Source: Marisa cornuarietis
Taxonomy: Eukaryota > Mollusca > Gastropoda > Architaenioglossa > Ampullariidae
Direction: 5' to 3'
DNA: 64,000 nucleotides
Assembly (NCBI GenBank): GCA_004794655.1
Contig: SMMW01000535.1
Location: forward strand, 2,356,001-2,420,000
The position numbers and the translations under genes were made by a program. Shown here one piece after another: positions 45,537-56,848 of this stretch; the stretch's first letter is position 1, and each line of letters starts with the position of its first letter. The notes under the pieces are model-generated. The model was not told where the DNA came from, made no database searches, and saw only the letters and a program-made list of their open reading frames with translations.

Positions 45537-48500
45537 GTAAGTCGTCGATACTGCTTGATTTTGTAAAGTGTTTTATTGACCCAAGTTTGAATAAACTGTA
45601 CCGCCAGATAATTAACATGATAATTGAAGCCCGAAGATCCGATCATGTCCATAATGGAATAGTTAATTTAAATATTAACCTCGAGTTTCTAATGTTTGTT
45701 GTCACTTTTCTGGTTTATAAACAGTGTTATGTCGTAAGGTATAGAGTAGTTATCTCTGTAGAGTAATGTTGCAGTATATTCGCATTAGTTTAATAATTTG
45801 CTTCTGCAGCTAATAGCCCACGTTTTCATTATGAAAGGAAAACAGCAGCTTGATTAGCAGAGGCTTCAAACACTAGGAGCAAGTTACCCCCATGCAAACT
45901 TGTCCGAGACACTTTCTGACCTACGTGCACGGTAGCAGAAAGAACGGGGCAGTTGAAAACTTACGTCTTGAAAGAAAGTAAACAAAACAAAAAAAAAAAA
46001 CTGACCAAAAACAAGTATGAAGTGTGTCTTTTATTATGAGTTTGACCCAGGTGACATCAACAGTGATTGTTGATACAAAGGAAGTGTATAAACCAAACAT
46101 AAAAGATGCATGTTTCATTGAGTGTGATCAAGTGTGAACAGATAGTAAGTTATAATAAAACATTTCACATGTTATACATATAGGCGATATTAAAACTATT
46201 TTTCTAGTAGAAATTCTACTTATTTTATTAGTGCCTACCCCATTCCAAGCCTTTTTGTTTTTTTTTTTGGTACCTGACGAAGTACTTTTTAAGGTGGAAA
46301 ATCAATGCTCCAAAAATAATACATTGACATATATTAGTGAAAATGCCTCTTATCTGTTCACCTAGAGTAGTTTACTTGATAACTGACCTAGAAAATATTT
46401 GTATCGTAAACCTGACCAGTTTGGTCTTTGTTGTTGTTAAGATTTTATGTTTGTGGTTGTGCAGTTAAAGTACAATAATAATAACAATAATCATGAATAT
46501 ATAGTAAATGCATCCTTCTGGTGGAGGAGTTCATGGCTTTTACAAAGTGTTTACACACATGCTAAACACACAGACAAGCTTGCATATGCACAAATAAAGT
46601 CATAAACCCAAGCTTTTCTTTTTTTCATCCTTTGGAAATCCATGAAAGGATAATGGATATTTGCAGGCCTAAACTGTATATTGACAATGTTGACTATCAT
46701 TTTTTCATCGAATGAGGCAATAGTATGGTTGAAGAACGTTATGCATATATCATCAACCGACATCAAACCTAAAGTGGTCTACCATCAACTTGGAGTTAAG
46801 GTCACATCCCAATGTTCCCCACCCCTGCTTTATAATTTACTGGCCTCAGATATCAGTATCACTTATGGTTTTAGCAGTCTCCCTCCCCCACTCACTCTTT
46901 TTATTTTGAGGAGATCTTCATTTTCTGCTTCTTCATGGGAGATACACTATAAACAAAGAGTTCTTTAGGTTTTAATAAATATATATATATATATGAAGAC
47001 CATGCTGTGTCATGTTAGTAGAAAGAAAGTAAACTGTTCTTGTTTATTTTGGTAGGTGGTACAACATCAGACTGTGAAGTACGAAATTGTGCCTTTGTCT
47101 CCACTTTCCAAGCACAGGCTGAGTATGTTTCATTGTTTCTTTTCCTTTTTTTATTTGTCTTTTTTCAGATCATAGAAGTTTATAATTCCACATGGGGAGA
47201 AAGTATGGTTATTTTGTAGTCAAAAGAGAAGTTTCATTTTCATGAACGTGTGAAAACATTGCAAACAGTAAATAAACATGCTTTCTATCTGATTGTTTAC
47301 CTATCATCAAGTAAATATTAGTTTAAGGATTATGAACGTGTTTTGATTTTGTTATGATCACATAGAAATAAAAGTGTGGTAGCATAAATTAAATGTTATT
47401 CTTTTATAGGATTAGCTATGAAATTTAAAGTGGGTTGTTTTCTGTGTTATCTTTGGTAGCACAAGATTAGGATTTTATTAGTATCAGTATTATTAAGAGA
47501 TTGACTGCCTTTAGTGCCTGAAAGGCAGCTTGAGTGATGAAGGAAAATTAATTTGTAATCTGAGAAAAAAGTGAGAAGTGAGTTTTCTTAGGACATTTGA
47601 ATTTGTTCTGCAAAAATGTGCCATGTAAACTGTGACCATCCACTAAAGTGCAGGTGTTTTCTCACAGTGCTGGGACGTTAGTTAACAGTTGCACTAGACA
47701 GTCAGTTGTTTCCTCATTTAATACTTTACCATGGATATGGAGATCAGCCTGGCTGTGAGGCTATTGGGTTGGTTTCCTGCTCACTGGCCTTAGTCTTCAG
47801 TCCTTTGCTTCAGGAGAGGAAGTATAGGTGCTGGTACATGAATAGAAGTGGGGAATTCATTGTGGCTACAAATAGTGCCTTCATTTTCTGAGAAAGATAC
47901 ATAGACTGCACAGGTCTGTCTGCCTGTTGTGAAAAGAAAGAATAAAAAGCAATTGTCCAACATACAATGCCATTAAATTGAGCATGACATTCTATGTATT
48001 TGTTGAAAATCATCGTTGAACTCTTTACTGAATTTTACTGGTTGTGAACAAAGGGGTAAAACATTGCTTTTTTTTCAACCTTCCTTGAGAAGTAAGTCAT
48101 TGTGATCAAGAATGGATTAAAGAATTAGAAAGGCAATCATCTTTTCTGTCAAGAATATCATCGCTCAGGATTTTGTCACTATTGAGTGTTTTCAGTGGGA
48201 TTTAGGTTTAAGGGCAGCAAAATTTCTGGGCTTTGCTGTTATAAAGTGGTGGCAGGCTACCAGTCTGGATGAGATTATACCTACATGTCTTTGAGCTTCT
48301 TGCTGAAGGGTAAATTAATATTATATTATTAATATTAAAGGTTATTTTTATAGCGCCATATCCCAGCCCTAAGAGCAGGCTCATGGCACTTTAAAATATT
48401 AATTATAACAACAATAATCATGATAGGAAGAAATTGAAGAAACCAACCAAGAGGGCAGGAAAGAAAAAGGGATAATGCACAGAAACGGGAATAATAATAA

Positions 48501-51500
48501 TACATAATTGTAGCGCTATTTGATAAATAACTTCAAGAATACGGTACTTCATTATCCAACGAGTCCAAATTATCCAAATTATTGTGGTGAACAAAATTGG
48601 CAGTGTTGAGTTGCCATGAGCCCACTGAACCCTTCAGAAAATTGATAAGTAAGCAAACATGAAGATGATAGGTCAAGGGCAGCCAAAACACATATATGCA
48701 GCTCAATATTGCATCATGCTGGGCTGGGGAGAGGTTGGGGGAAATATGATAAATATGCTGCTGGATGTGCAGGAGCAAATCTGTAGTCATTTGAAGATTG
48801 GTTTGAAGTATGAACGTTGAAACGCAAAAGAAAGAAGAAACTGTATGAACAGTTCTTTCCTGGTATACAGTGAGGACTGTCTGACACAATTTTTAGTAAC
48901 AGAAGATTCAATTATATTTAAAAACTATGCATATTTTCATTTGCATATCACCAAAAGCTATGATAGGAATTGCAAGACTATAGTTAACTATGTTTTTTTT
49001 TTCTCCTAACAGGTATGATGAAAAAGAAAACATTAGTCTTGGATTTAGATGAAACTCTAATCCATTCACACCATGATGGAGTTCTACGACAAGTTAAGCC
49101 AGGCACTCCACCAGACTTTGTTCTTAAGGTAGCATCTCATTGTTGTAGCAGTGCAGGAAGAAAAAATGAAATGATGAAATATTTTGCTTTTTTTATACAC
49201 ATTTATCTTGTGGATATCTTTACATTAAAAAAAAATTATAAGGCTTTGTTGTAGTGACTGTTAGATGTGTCCTGATGGTTGTGATCTAAATCTCCTGTTA
49301 AAATCAACGATGCTACTTTCAACAGCCAGAGATGGAGGCAGAGGAAGGAAAAAACAAACCTGGATCATGAATGATATCCTAGATCTCTGTGACTAATGAA
49401 AGTCTTATACAAAGGGAAAAAAAGCAAAACCCAAAGCAATTACTGAAGACAAGGCAGCATACTGTAAGATCAGAAAGGAGATAAAGGCAGCTGAAGATTA
49501 TTGGGCCGAGGACCAGTGCCAGACCATGGTGGAAGAATGGCACAAGGTGACAATAAAATGGCCTTACCATGTACTGGAGACTTAAACCAAGACAGGTTAA
49601 CACTAGACTTTAGTCATCGAAGACAGCAATGGTCATTTTCTCCTAGAAAACACTGCTGTACTTAATTGATGGACTGAATAATGCAATGATCTGTAATGCT
49701 GGATACTTCGGCTGACCACAGGTGTTAACATCCTCCAAAACAACCATATTAGAATCAGCAAGCCTGCAGACCTACTAGTCCTACAGGAAGAGGTCGAGAG
49801 AGTGGTATGCAGTCGGAAGGAGGGAAGTCATCTGGTGTTCACAACATCCCAGCTGAGCAGGGTTGGGAAGAAACAATGAAGGTCTTTACTGCTCTGTGTC
49901 AAAGAATCTGGAAACACTACAAAACAATAAGCCTAATCAGCTACCCAAGTAAAGTACCTCACTGTCTACTGGTTGTTATGTTTTCGTTCTATCAAATTGT
50001 ACTGCGCAGAGAGTGCGATCTATCTTATTTGTGATTCTGCGCATTATAAGTTCGCATTATTATTATTATTAAGTGACCCTGAAAATAATCCAGAATCACA
50101 CCAACACCACTGAGGAGAAACTGCTAGCAAAAGAGCAGGCTGGATTCAGACCAGGCAAGAGTGCATTTGAGGAGATCTTCAACTGTTGTATTCTGATAGA
50201 AAAAACATCTACGGCACCCACAGGATTGCTTCCACAACTTCAACGACTTTTAAAAAAGGCGTTTGACATAGTATGGCACAAGAGCTGTGGCATTTGATGT
50301 GAAAATTCAACATTGAAGAAAGCCTCGTTGAATCACTATGCAAAAGTTCAGTGAATACAGTACTACTCAACAACCAGCTGGGAGACTTCTTTCGGAGTCC
50401 ACCAAGGGTGTCCTTATTGCCTGTGCTGTTCAACATTGTCTCGGAAAGCATCATGCTAAAACTTTTCATGACCAACACATATCCATTTCTATTGATGGAC
50501 GGCCTCTATACAACCTGTGCTTTACAGATGACATTGATCTGATTGCAGGTACCAACAGCAAACTATAAGACCTTACTAACAGACTGACAGTTTGAGTGCA
50601 TATAGAATGGAGACAATCACTGACAAGAGCAAAGTCATGGTTAACACTAATAGCAAGAACAAATAAGAGATCTACATGAGCAGAATACACCTTGAGGAGG
50701 CGAACAGTTTTAAGTACTTGGGAGGTGCCCTTTCAAAGGTGGCAGCTCCACACAGCAGACATTCACATCAGGATCACACTAGCAACACTGGGACTAGCCA
50801 GGGTGCACAGAATCTGGTGCAGCAACATCATCAGGTTTGCTGTATAGTGTAGACAACAAATCTCTTGTGGTTCCCATCCTAGATGTGGACTCTGCTTGCC
50901 AATATGTAGAAGAGACTTGAGGCATTTGCAAGCAAGTGCCTAAGAAGGCTGCTCTGAATATCCTACAAGGAACATAAAACCAATGATTGTACAGAGACTG
51001 ATTGTCATTTGTGTGGGAAACCAGCAACCACTCCTTGCAGAAGTCAAGTGATGCAGACTGTTCGGGTATAGCCATATAGCCTAGCACAACACTCTGACCA
51101 TCCATTAGGGTACCTTGGAGGGAAAGAGGTCAGTGCAGAGGTGGACAGAAAAAAATTGCAAACATGAAGGAATGGACTGGTTGTTCCATGCAGGACCTGC
51201 CCACCACCGCTCAAAACAGGTTTAAGTGGCAAGCCTTGTCAGCTGCTGCATCTATCCAAGTGTTTACCCTGACAACAAGTACTGGTGGACCAGTGTAACC
51301 ATTTGTTAGCTGGTACCATGCAAGGGATAAACAAGTGAATGATAGACAACTTATAAACAACTCTTTCAGAAATATTTTGATAAGACTATTCATGAAAGCT
51401 GTACTCATTGACTGAACAAGAATTGTGGAGACTAGGGAAAGGAAAAAAAACTCCATAACCTTTTAACTTTAAATTTTTTTTTTTATTATATTGTATCAGT

Positions 51501-54500
51501 GGTGTTCAGGAAAAAAAGCAAACCTTTTATTCAAGATTTTATGTGCCTAGGCTGTTTGCTGTCAGAACTATGTAAAAGTAAATATTTTAAGTAAATTATT
51601 TTTGCTGAACTAGTAACTAAAGATTAAGGAAAAAGTTAAGGAACACAACCACTGTATTAAACATATTCAAATTGCTGTCAGTACTAGGCATATGCCTAGG
51701 ATTTTGAACTCTGTTTTAGAAAATTCATCACCTCATTTATTTTCCAGTATATTTTCCAGCCTACTTATTTATTATGAAAAATGTGTTGCTGAAAAGGGAA
51801 ACCATATTTTGAGTAAATTGGAGCCAAATTTGAAGAGTTTTTCCACAATTTTGATTGTTTTAAGACTATCAAGAAATGCAGAAAATTATTGGGGAAAATT
51901 TGATCATTTCTTGCTGATAATGGCATCTCTGTTTGTTTCAGGTTACCATAGACAGACATCCTGTAAGATTTTTTGTCCACAAAAGACCACATGTTGATTA
52001 TTTTTTGGAAATAGTAAGTATTGTGTAACTAACATGGATACAAAGTAAATGCTTTTTTATTGTACTATAGTTCCTGATATACTCCTCTCAGAGATTTTGT
52101 AAGGCTTTATTTTAAATTATCAATATCTGATGACAGTTATAGCCTAAAGAGTTGATTCTGGAAGGGGTTTGGTTTTAAGTTACACAGATCATGCTTCTTT
52201 CCCTTACCTCCAAAACAAAAGGGAAAGGTACAAAAGAGGTTATATTTCATTTCAGATAGACATTGTCAGAATATTTATGACCAACATTTTTCCAAAGATT
52301 ACGTGATAAAAAGGAAACAAAGAAAATAATTTGAGAGATGAGCTATAAAAAGTGGAAAATTAAATGTAATGGAAATAAACTTAAAGAAGGCTTATGAACA
52401 AGCAAGCATGAGAGATTGAGAGCATGCTCTTAAAGGCAGAAATCCTTCGGACCGTAGGAAGAAAATGACTTCACCCATGTGAGGGAAGGTAGAAGTAAAT
52501 GCAGTGCTGACGGCTAGCGGTCAGTCGTCTCAAATTACTACCCGAACAGTAGGCAGGGTAGAGATCAAAGCCACCGACGACTAGCCTAGGAATAAAATGT
52601 CTTTCTCACCCATACTTGCTGTAGGATCTGAGAGGTGAGCCAAGCGGCTTCTATCTGAACATACTGTCATGGTTAAGACTGAATGTATTCTCCAGAAACA
52701 ATCAAACAAAAAAATAAAGAGAATATAAAGGAGAGAAGGATGAACAGCGCAAACATAAAGACTAGACAACTGAATTTTAAAACTTTACTTTCGTTGCTTT
52801 TTTCTGTATTTTTCTCTGTATCTTTCTTTATTAATAAGCGGGAATATCAATATTCAACATTTTCAGTTCATTCCCATGGTGACCATCAATTGAGAACAAA
52901 GCAGGGTAGGGAGAAGGTTACGAAGAAATGGCCTGTTGTCCGTGATTACATCTACAGTAAAAAAGACTAGGACTTCAGTTTTGCATCCGTGGTTTTGTTT
53001 TGTAATACTTATATTTCTATTTATGTGTGCATTCCAATAGCTGACTGAAGTTTTTAGTGCGATGTACATGCAGGTCAGTGTATGCTAGTGTCTTTTCTAC
53101 TAGACCATTTTCTTATCACTCTCTTCACTTTCATGGCAGCTGCTCGACAAGCACTTCTGGGAAGTAATCTGCAAATGTACAATAAAATCCGAGGCTGAAA
53201 GCAAGAGGGCAGAACTTATATATACACTACTGTTAGTTTGGCTCTGATGTGGTTTGTTTCGTTTTGGACAACCAAACGAAAATGAGTAAGAGAAAAAAAG
53301 AGCAGCAGTTGGTATGAGTAACATGATCAGTGTGGTATGAATTTTTTTGACATGCGTACCTTGCATTTGTCATCACACTGATTGTGTCGATCAGAGGAGA
53401 CTGTTCTGCTTGAAGTGCAGCTGAATGGGCATGAACGTGATCTACATTGTCTTTCACCTTGTCTTGCTCACCAACAAATAAACAGGGCTGTTGGGCTGCT
53501 TTTGTAGATGGTGAATGGGCACTGTGTTACAGACGTGAATTGTTGCCCATTTGTACAAACATTGCACTCAAATGCAGATGTACTTTATGTCTGTCACCAG
53601 GTGAATAAACTGAAAATGTTGAATATTGTTATCCCCGCTTATGAGATAGAAAGATATATAGGAAGGAAAATAAAGTTTAAAATTCAGTTGTCTCTGTGTC
53701 ATTTCCGCAGTTCATCCTTCTCTCCTGTTATTTTTCTCTCTACTTTATGGAGAATACATTCAGTTGTCGGTCCTAACCCTGACAGTATGTTCAGTTGCAC
53801 ACCATTTCACATCAGCTTTCTCAACGCCAACATGGCAACAGCAAGTACTTGGCTGAGAAAGACATTTTATTGCTCTGATCACCACCCTGCCTCAGGGTCA
53901 GGATAGCAGTTAGGGAAGATTGACCGCCTGTAAAAGTCTGCATCAAGGGTAACCACCTTCCCTTGCCCAGGCGACCATTTAAAAAAAAAACGCCCATAAG
54001 AAGTTCCGCCTTTAAGGTGTGTGTGTGTGCGTATTTGTGTGCAAGCAGGAATCAGCAACATTTAAGCAGTAAACTCAATTATTTTTTAAAATACAGTAGA
54101 ACCTCTCTATTAAGACATATTACAGGTATTAACTGAGAGGGGTCTTACTAGGGAAATTTACCATTTCTGCAAAATGTAATGTACAATCAACTGATGTGCA
54201 CTATTGAAGAGACAACCATGTTCAAGCAGTCCCCTTCAGAACCTACTAACTTTATTTTACATAATTTCCACAGAAAGTCATCATATAAAGGAAACAGCCA
54301 AAAAGGGAGGGGGATTATGTTTATATAGCGAAGCACATTCATGAAAAGTTGTTTAGGATGTATCTAAGATGGGATCACAGTAGGGAAGGTCTTATTGAGG
54401 AGATTCCACTATACCAAAGATGCTTTTATAAGTATTATTAACTTTTTACTGATTGTTAATTTTTTTTTTGTTTTTAAGTTCAGTGGAACAGTAATGTGTG

Positions 54501-56848
54501 TTGTGAGAGGTATGTGGATTTAATGAATTAAACCCCCTTGTACTGTCTCTTGGATATCAGCAGTTCTTTCTCATTTTTCACAGGTAAGCCATTGGTATGA
54601 GCTAGTAGTTTTCACAGCCAGCATGGAGATTTATGGGGCAGCAGTCGCTGACAAGTTAGATGCAAATCGTGGCATCCTCAAGCGTAGATATTACAGACAG
54701 GTTTGTTCATAAAACTAAAATAACCTTATCATATGGTTCATTAAAGGGAGTTTATTAACGCCACACAATTCTACTTCACACTCCCCTCTCTTCAGTCTGC
54801 TTAGCTCCTCTCCCTTCTACACGGTAAGATTGTAATCAATACTTCAGCTCAAGCACCTTATTTCTACAGCTTGCTTTTCTGCAGTGTCTTCTCAGTACCA
54901 CACAGATCACATTTGTGACTACTCTTAATCAATGAGCAGTCACAAAGGAATTAGACAAAGTTCTCAGAATGCTCCAAATCTAAAGGGACTCAGTGATTGG
55001 ATAGCTTCTGTTATGTTGTCCATCTATGTCATACGCAGTTATGCTATAGTAAATTCATGCTCAAAGCTGATAAAATGTATGCTTGAATCTTTTCTTCTGT
55101 GCATGTACGTGTGTGCAAATCAAACATCAGTCAGATAGCCTTCTTAGAATCTGTATTTTTAGTGCATTTCAAGTTGTTTTTTTTTACCATTTTATATTCC
55201 ATCCTGTTAATTGTGCTTTAGCTTATAAATTGGGAATTGCTTAAGGTATAAGTATTTATTTTCCTGTTACGATTCATTCTTAACTCTTGTTCATTCATGA
55301 TCTGGATTGCATTAGCTGAACTTTAATTTCAATTGTGCACAGACAAAAAAAGACCAATCTTCCAAATAGCAAGTTATGAAAGTAGGTTTTTAAGTGTCAT
55401 TTCTAGTAATAGGCAGCTTGCCCAGTCTCTTCACATTTCCTGATCTGCTAAATTACTTCACTTTGAACAGAGTTCCTTGAAAAAATGTTTTTCTGATTGT
55501 AACTTCACATTTAACATTTTTTTTCTTTTCTCTGCTATAGCATTGCAATCTTGACTGTGGCAGCTATACAAAGGATTTATCTGCTATATGTCCAGACCTT
55601 TCTAGCATATTCATCTTAGATAATTCCCCGGTGGCTTATCGACAGTTTCCTGGTAAGACTGCTTTTACGTATGTCAATATATATATATATTTTTTAAGAA
55701 AGTTAAGCAAAAGTGGACGTTTTTTACTTGTTGCATATGCATATGAGAAGATATACTTGCATCCTGAAATTCTTTATTTGTCATATGCTGACATCCATAA
55801 AACATAAGGGGTTTTAAGACTCCCATAAAATTATTAGAGGTGTTTAGATGACCCTCTCCCTCTGACTGATGTGAAGAAACTGTTTTACTTATGACTGATA
55901 TGTTTTAATGGATGTAAAACAGTGTCACTGACATTTAATAATCAGTGATTGCAAAATATCTTTCATGTGTTCAGTTTATTACCTGGTATCTTATGCAATG
56001 ATACCTCTGACCTAAACTTTTTTATTTAAGTTTTCAGACCTCTGACGCTTAATTGTTTATTTTTTCATGCCCCTTGGCAGATATCATTATATCAGTCAGA
56101 GATCTTGTAGGTGATTTATACATGTTTCTACAAATGGAAAATGCTGCCTCATTATCTCTTTTTTGTGCATTCTTTACCCCCTCTGCTGTTCTCATATGCT
56201 TACATGCAAACATACACACAAGAACATGAAAAGTACATGTCCGTATGTACTCAGACATCAGGTGATTCCATTAGTTATTAACTGCTTTTTAGCTCATTCA
56301 ATATGGCAATTGAGCTATAGAATAACTCATTCGATACGGGTCTATCCACGCAATTGAGCTATAGAATAGCTTGCTCAGTAGGGGGTGAATGATGCGATTG
56401 AGCTATAGAATAGCTCATTCGATACAGGTGTGTCCATGCAATTGAGCTATAGAATAGCTTGTTCACTACAGGTGTATTGATGCAATTGAGCTATAGAATT
56501 ATGAGATTTCTGCATTCATGGGTGCAAACTATAAGGGAAGTATTAAAACAAGTGCCCTAGTCTTAGAGCTTGTGCTTGGATTATGTAAATGCTGGTTGTT
56601 TCAAGTTTATTCTGAAACCAAACACTGCTTCTGTTACTAGGATATTCATAATGATGATGGTCATGATAACAACACTATTTATATGTGTTTGTGTGTGTGC
56701 AGACAATGCCATTCCTATCAAGTCTTGGTTTAGTGATGCCCGCGATATCTCTCTTCTCTGTCTCCTGCCGATGTTAGATGCTCTGCGGTTTTGCAATGAT
56801 GTACGATCAGTACTTGGACGCAATTTGCATTTACACAGGACTTGGTAG
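45438..56848 (+). CDS. CTDNEP1: CTD nuclear envelope phosphatase 1 (Dullard), complete gene, 7 exons
   Basis: Exons: 45438-45536, 47056-47122, 49013-49128, 51942-52013, 54584-54700, 55541-55652, 56703-56848; 729 nt, 242 aa, against 244 aa in human. The N-terminus has a membrane-binding hydrophobic stretch ([19 protein letters not shown]) that anchors the enzyme in the nuclear envelope/ER. The FCP/SCP haloacid-dehalogenase phosphatase domain carries the catalytic DxDxT motif (D66 and D68 in [16 protein letters not shown]), [11 protein letters not shown], the motif II region [11 protein letters not shown] and motif III ILDNSP. In animals the protein, with the NEP1R1 subunit, dephosphorylates lipin to set phosphatidate metabolism and nuclear membrane shape, and affects BMP signalling. 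Similarity to the family runs from end to end. The start codon was chosen because it gives the family's hydrophobic N-terminus in frame. The loop after DNSP reads VAYRQFP, where vertebrates have GAYRSHP. Confidence 0.97.
47056..47122 (+). CDS. CTDNEP1: CTDNEP1 exon 2
   Basis: Acceptor TTTTGGTAG, donor GTATGT. Codes for [19 protein letters not shown], equal to the human QYQTVRYDILPLSPVS block. It is too short to appear as a long open frame and was found by homology. Confidence 0.93.
48330..48500. repeat. SINE-like repeat, unclassified
   Basis: TTTATAGCGCCATATCCCAG followed by GAGCAGGCTCATGGCACTTT resembles the 'atagcgc...gcgctt' cores of widespread invertebrate and fish SINE tails, and a second GTAGCGCTATTTGATAAAT occurs about 150 bp on. 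No head or target duplication seen. Intron 2 of CTDNEP1. Confidence 0.3.
49013..49128 (+). CDS. CTDNEP1: CTDNEP1 exon 3 (catalytic DxDxT)
   Basis: Acceptor TTCTCCTAACAG, donor GTAGCA. Codes for [20 protein letters not shown] and then [16 protein letters not shown]; the first aspartate forms the phospho-intermediate in this family. Confidence 0.97.
49320..51290 (+). mobile_element. Decayed LINE in CTDNEP1 intron 3
   Basis: Broken plus-strand frames hold [20 protein letters not shown], an AFDIVWHK block, [10 protein letters not shown] with LLPVLFNIV, and near the end a frame equivalent to the C-terminal LINE segment. The order matches a reverse-transcriptase ORF at least 2 kb long, with many stops and indels. 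It is one of four LINE relics in the window and the longest of them. Confidence 0.7.
51942..52013 (+). CDS. CTDNEP1: CTDNEP1 exon 4
   Basis: 24 codons, phase 0 to 0, [20 protein letters not shown] then FLEI; acceptor TTTGTTTCAG, donor GTAAGT. Confidence 0.95.
54094..54411. mobile_element. Tigger/pogo-like MITE (318 bp)
   Basis: Left end CAGTAGAACCTCTCTATTAA, right end on the minus strand TAGTGGAATCTCCTCAATAA, both followed inward by GACC/GACA and flanked by TA. The interior shows the usual GGTCTTA repeats near both ends. No transposase. It lies in intron 4 of CTDNEP1. Confidence 0.75.
54584..54700 (+). CDS. CTDNEP1: CTDNEP1 exon 5
   Basis: 39 codons starting [20 protein letters not shown] and ending KRRYYRQ, acceptor TTTTTCACAG, donor GTTTGT. 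Very close to the human segment. Confidence 0.96.
55541..55652 (+). CDS. CTDNEP1: CTDNEP1 exon 6
   Basis: Acceptor TCTGCTATAG, donor GTAAGA. Codes for [20 protein letters not shown] then [17 protein letters not shown], with the conserved ILDNSP motif. Confidence 0.96.
56308..56500 (+). repeat. 44-bp minisatellite, about 4.4 copies
   Basis: Each unit starts AATTGAGCTATAGAATA and is followed by a more variable part (GCTCATTCGATACAGGTGTG). GAGCTA and TAGCTC inside the unit are inverted copies separated by five bases, so each unit can form a small hairpin. It lies in the last intron of CTDNEP1, about 200 bp before exon 7. Confidence 0.85.
56703..56848 (+). CDS. CTDNEP1: CTDNEP1 exon 7 (C-terminus)
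   Basis: Acceptor is a GT-rich tract ending TGTGTGTGCAG. Codes for [20 protein letters not shown] and [10 protein letters not shown] up to the terminal LHLHRTW and a TAG stop, matching the human C-terminus NLHQHRLW. Confidence 0.97.
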
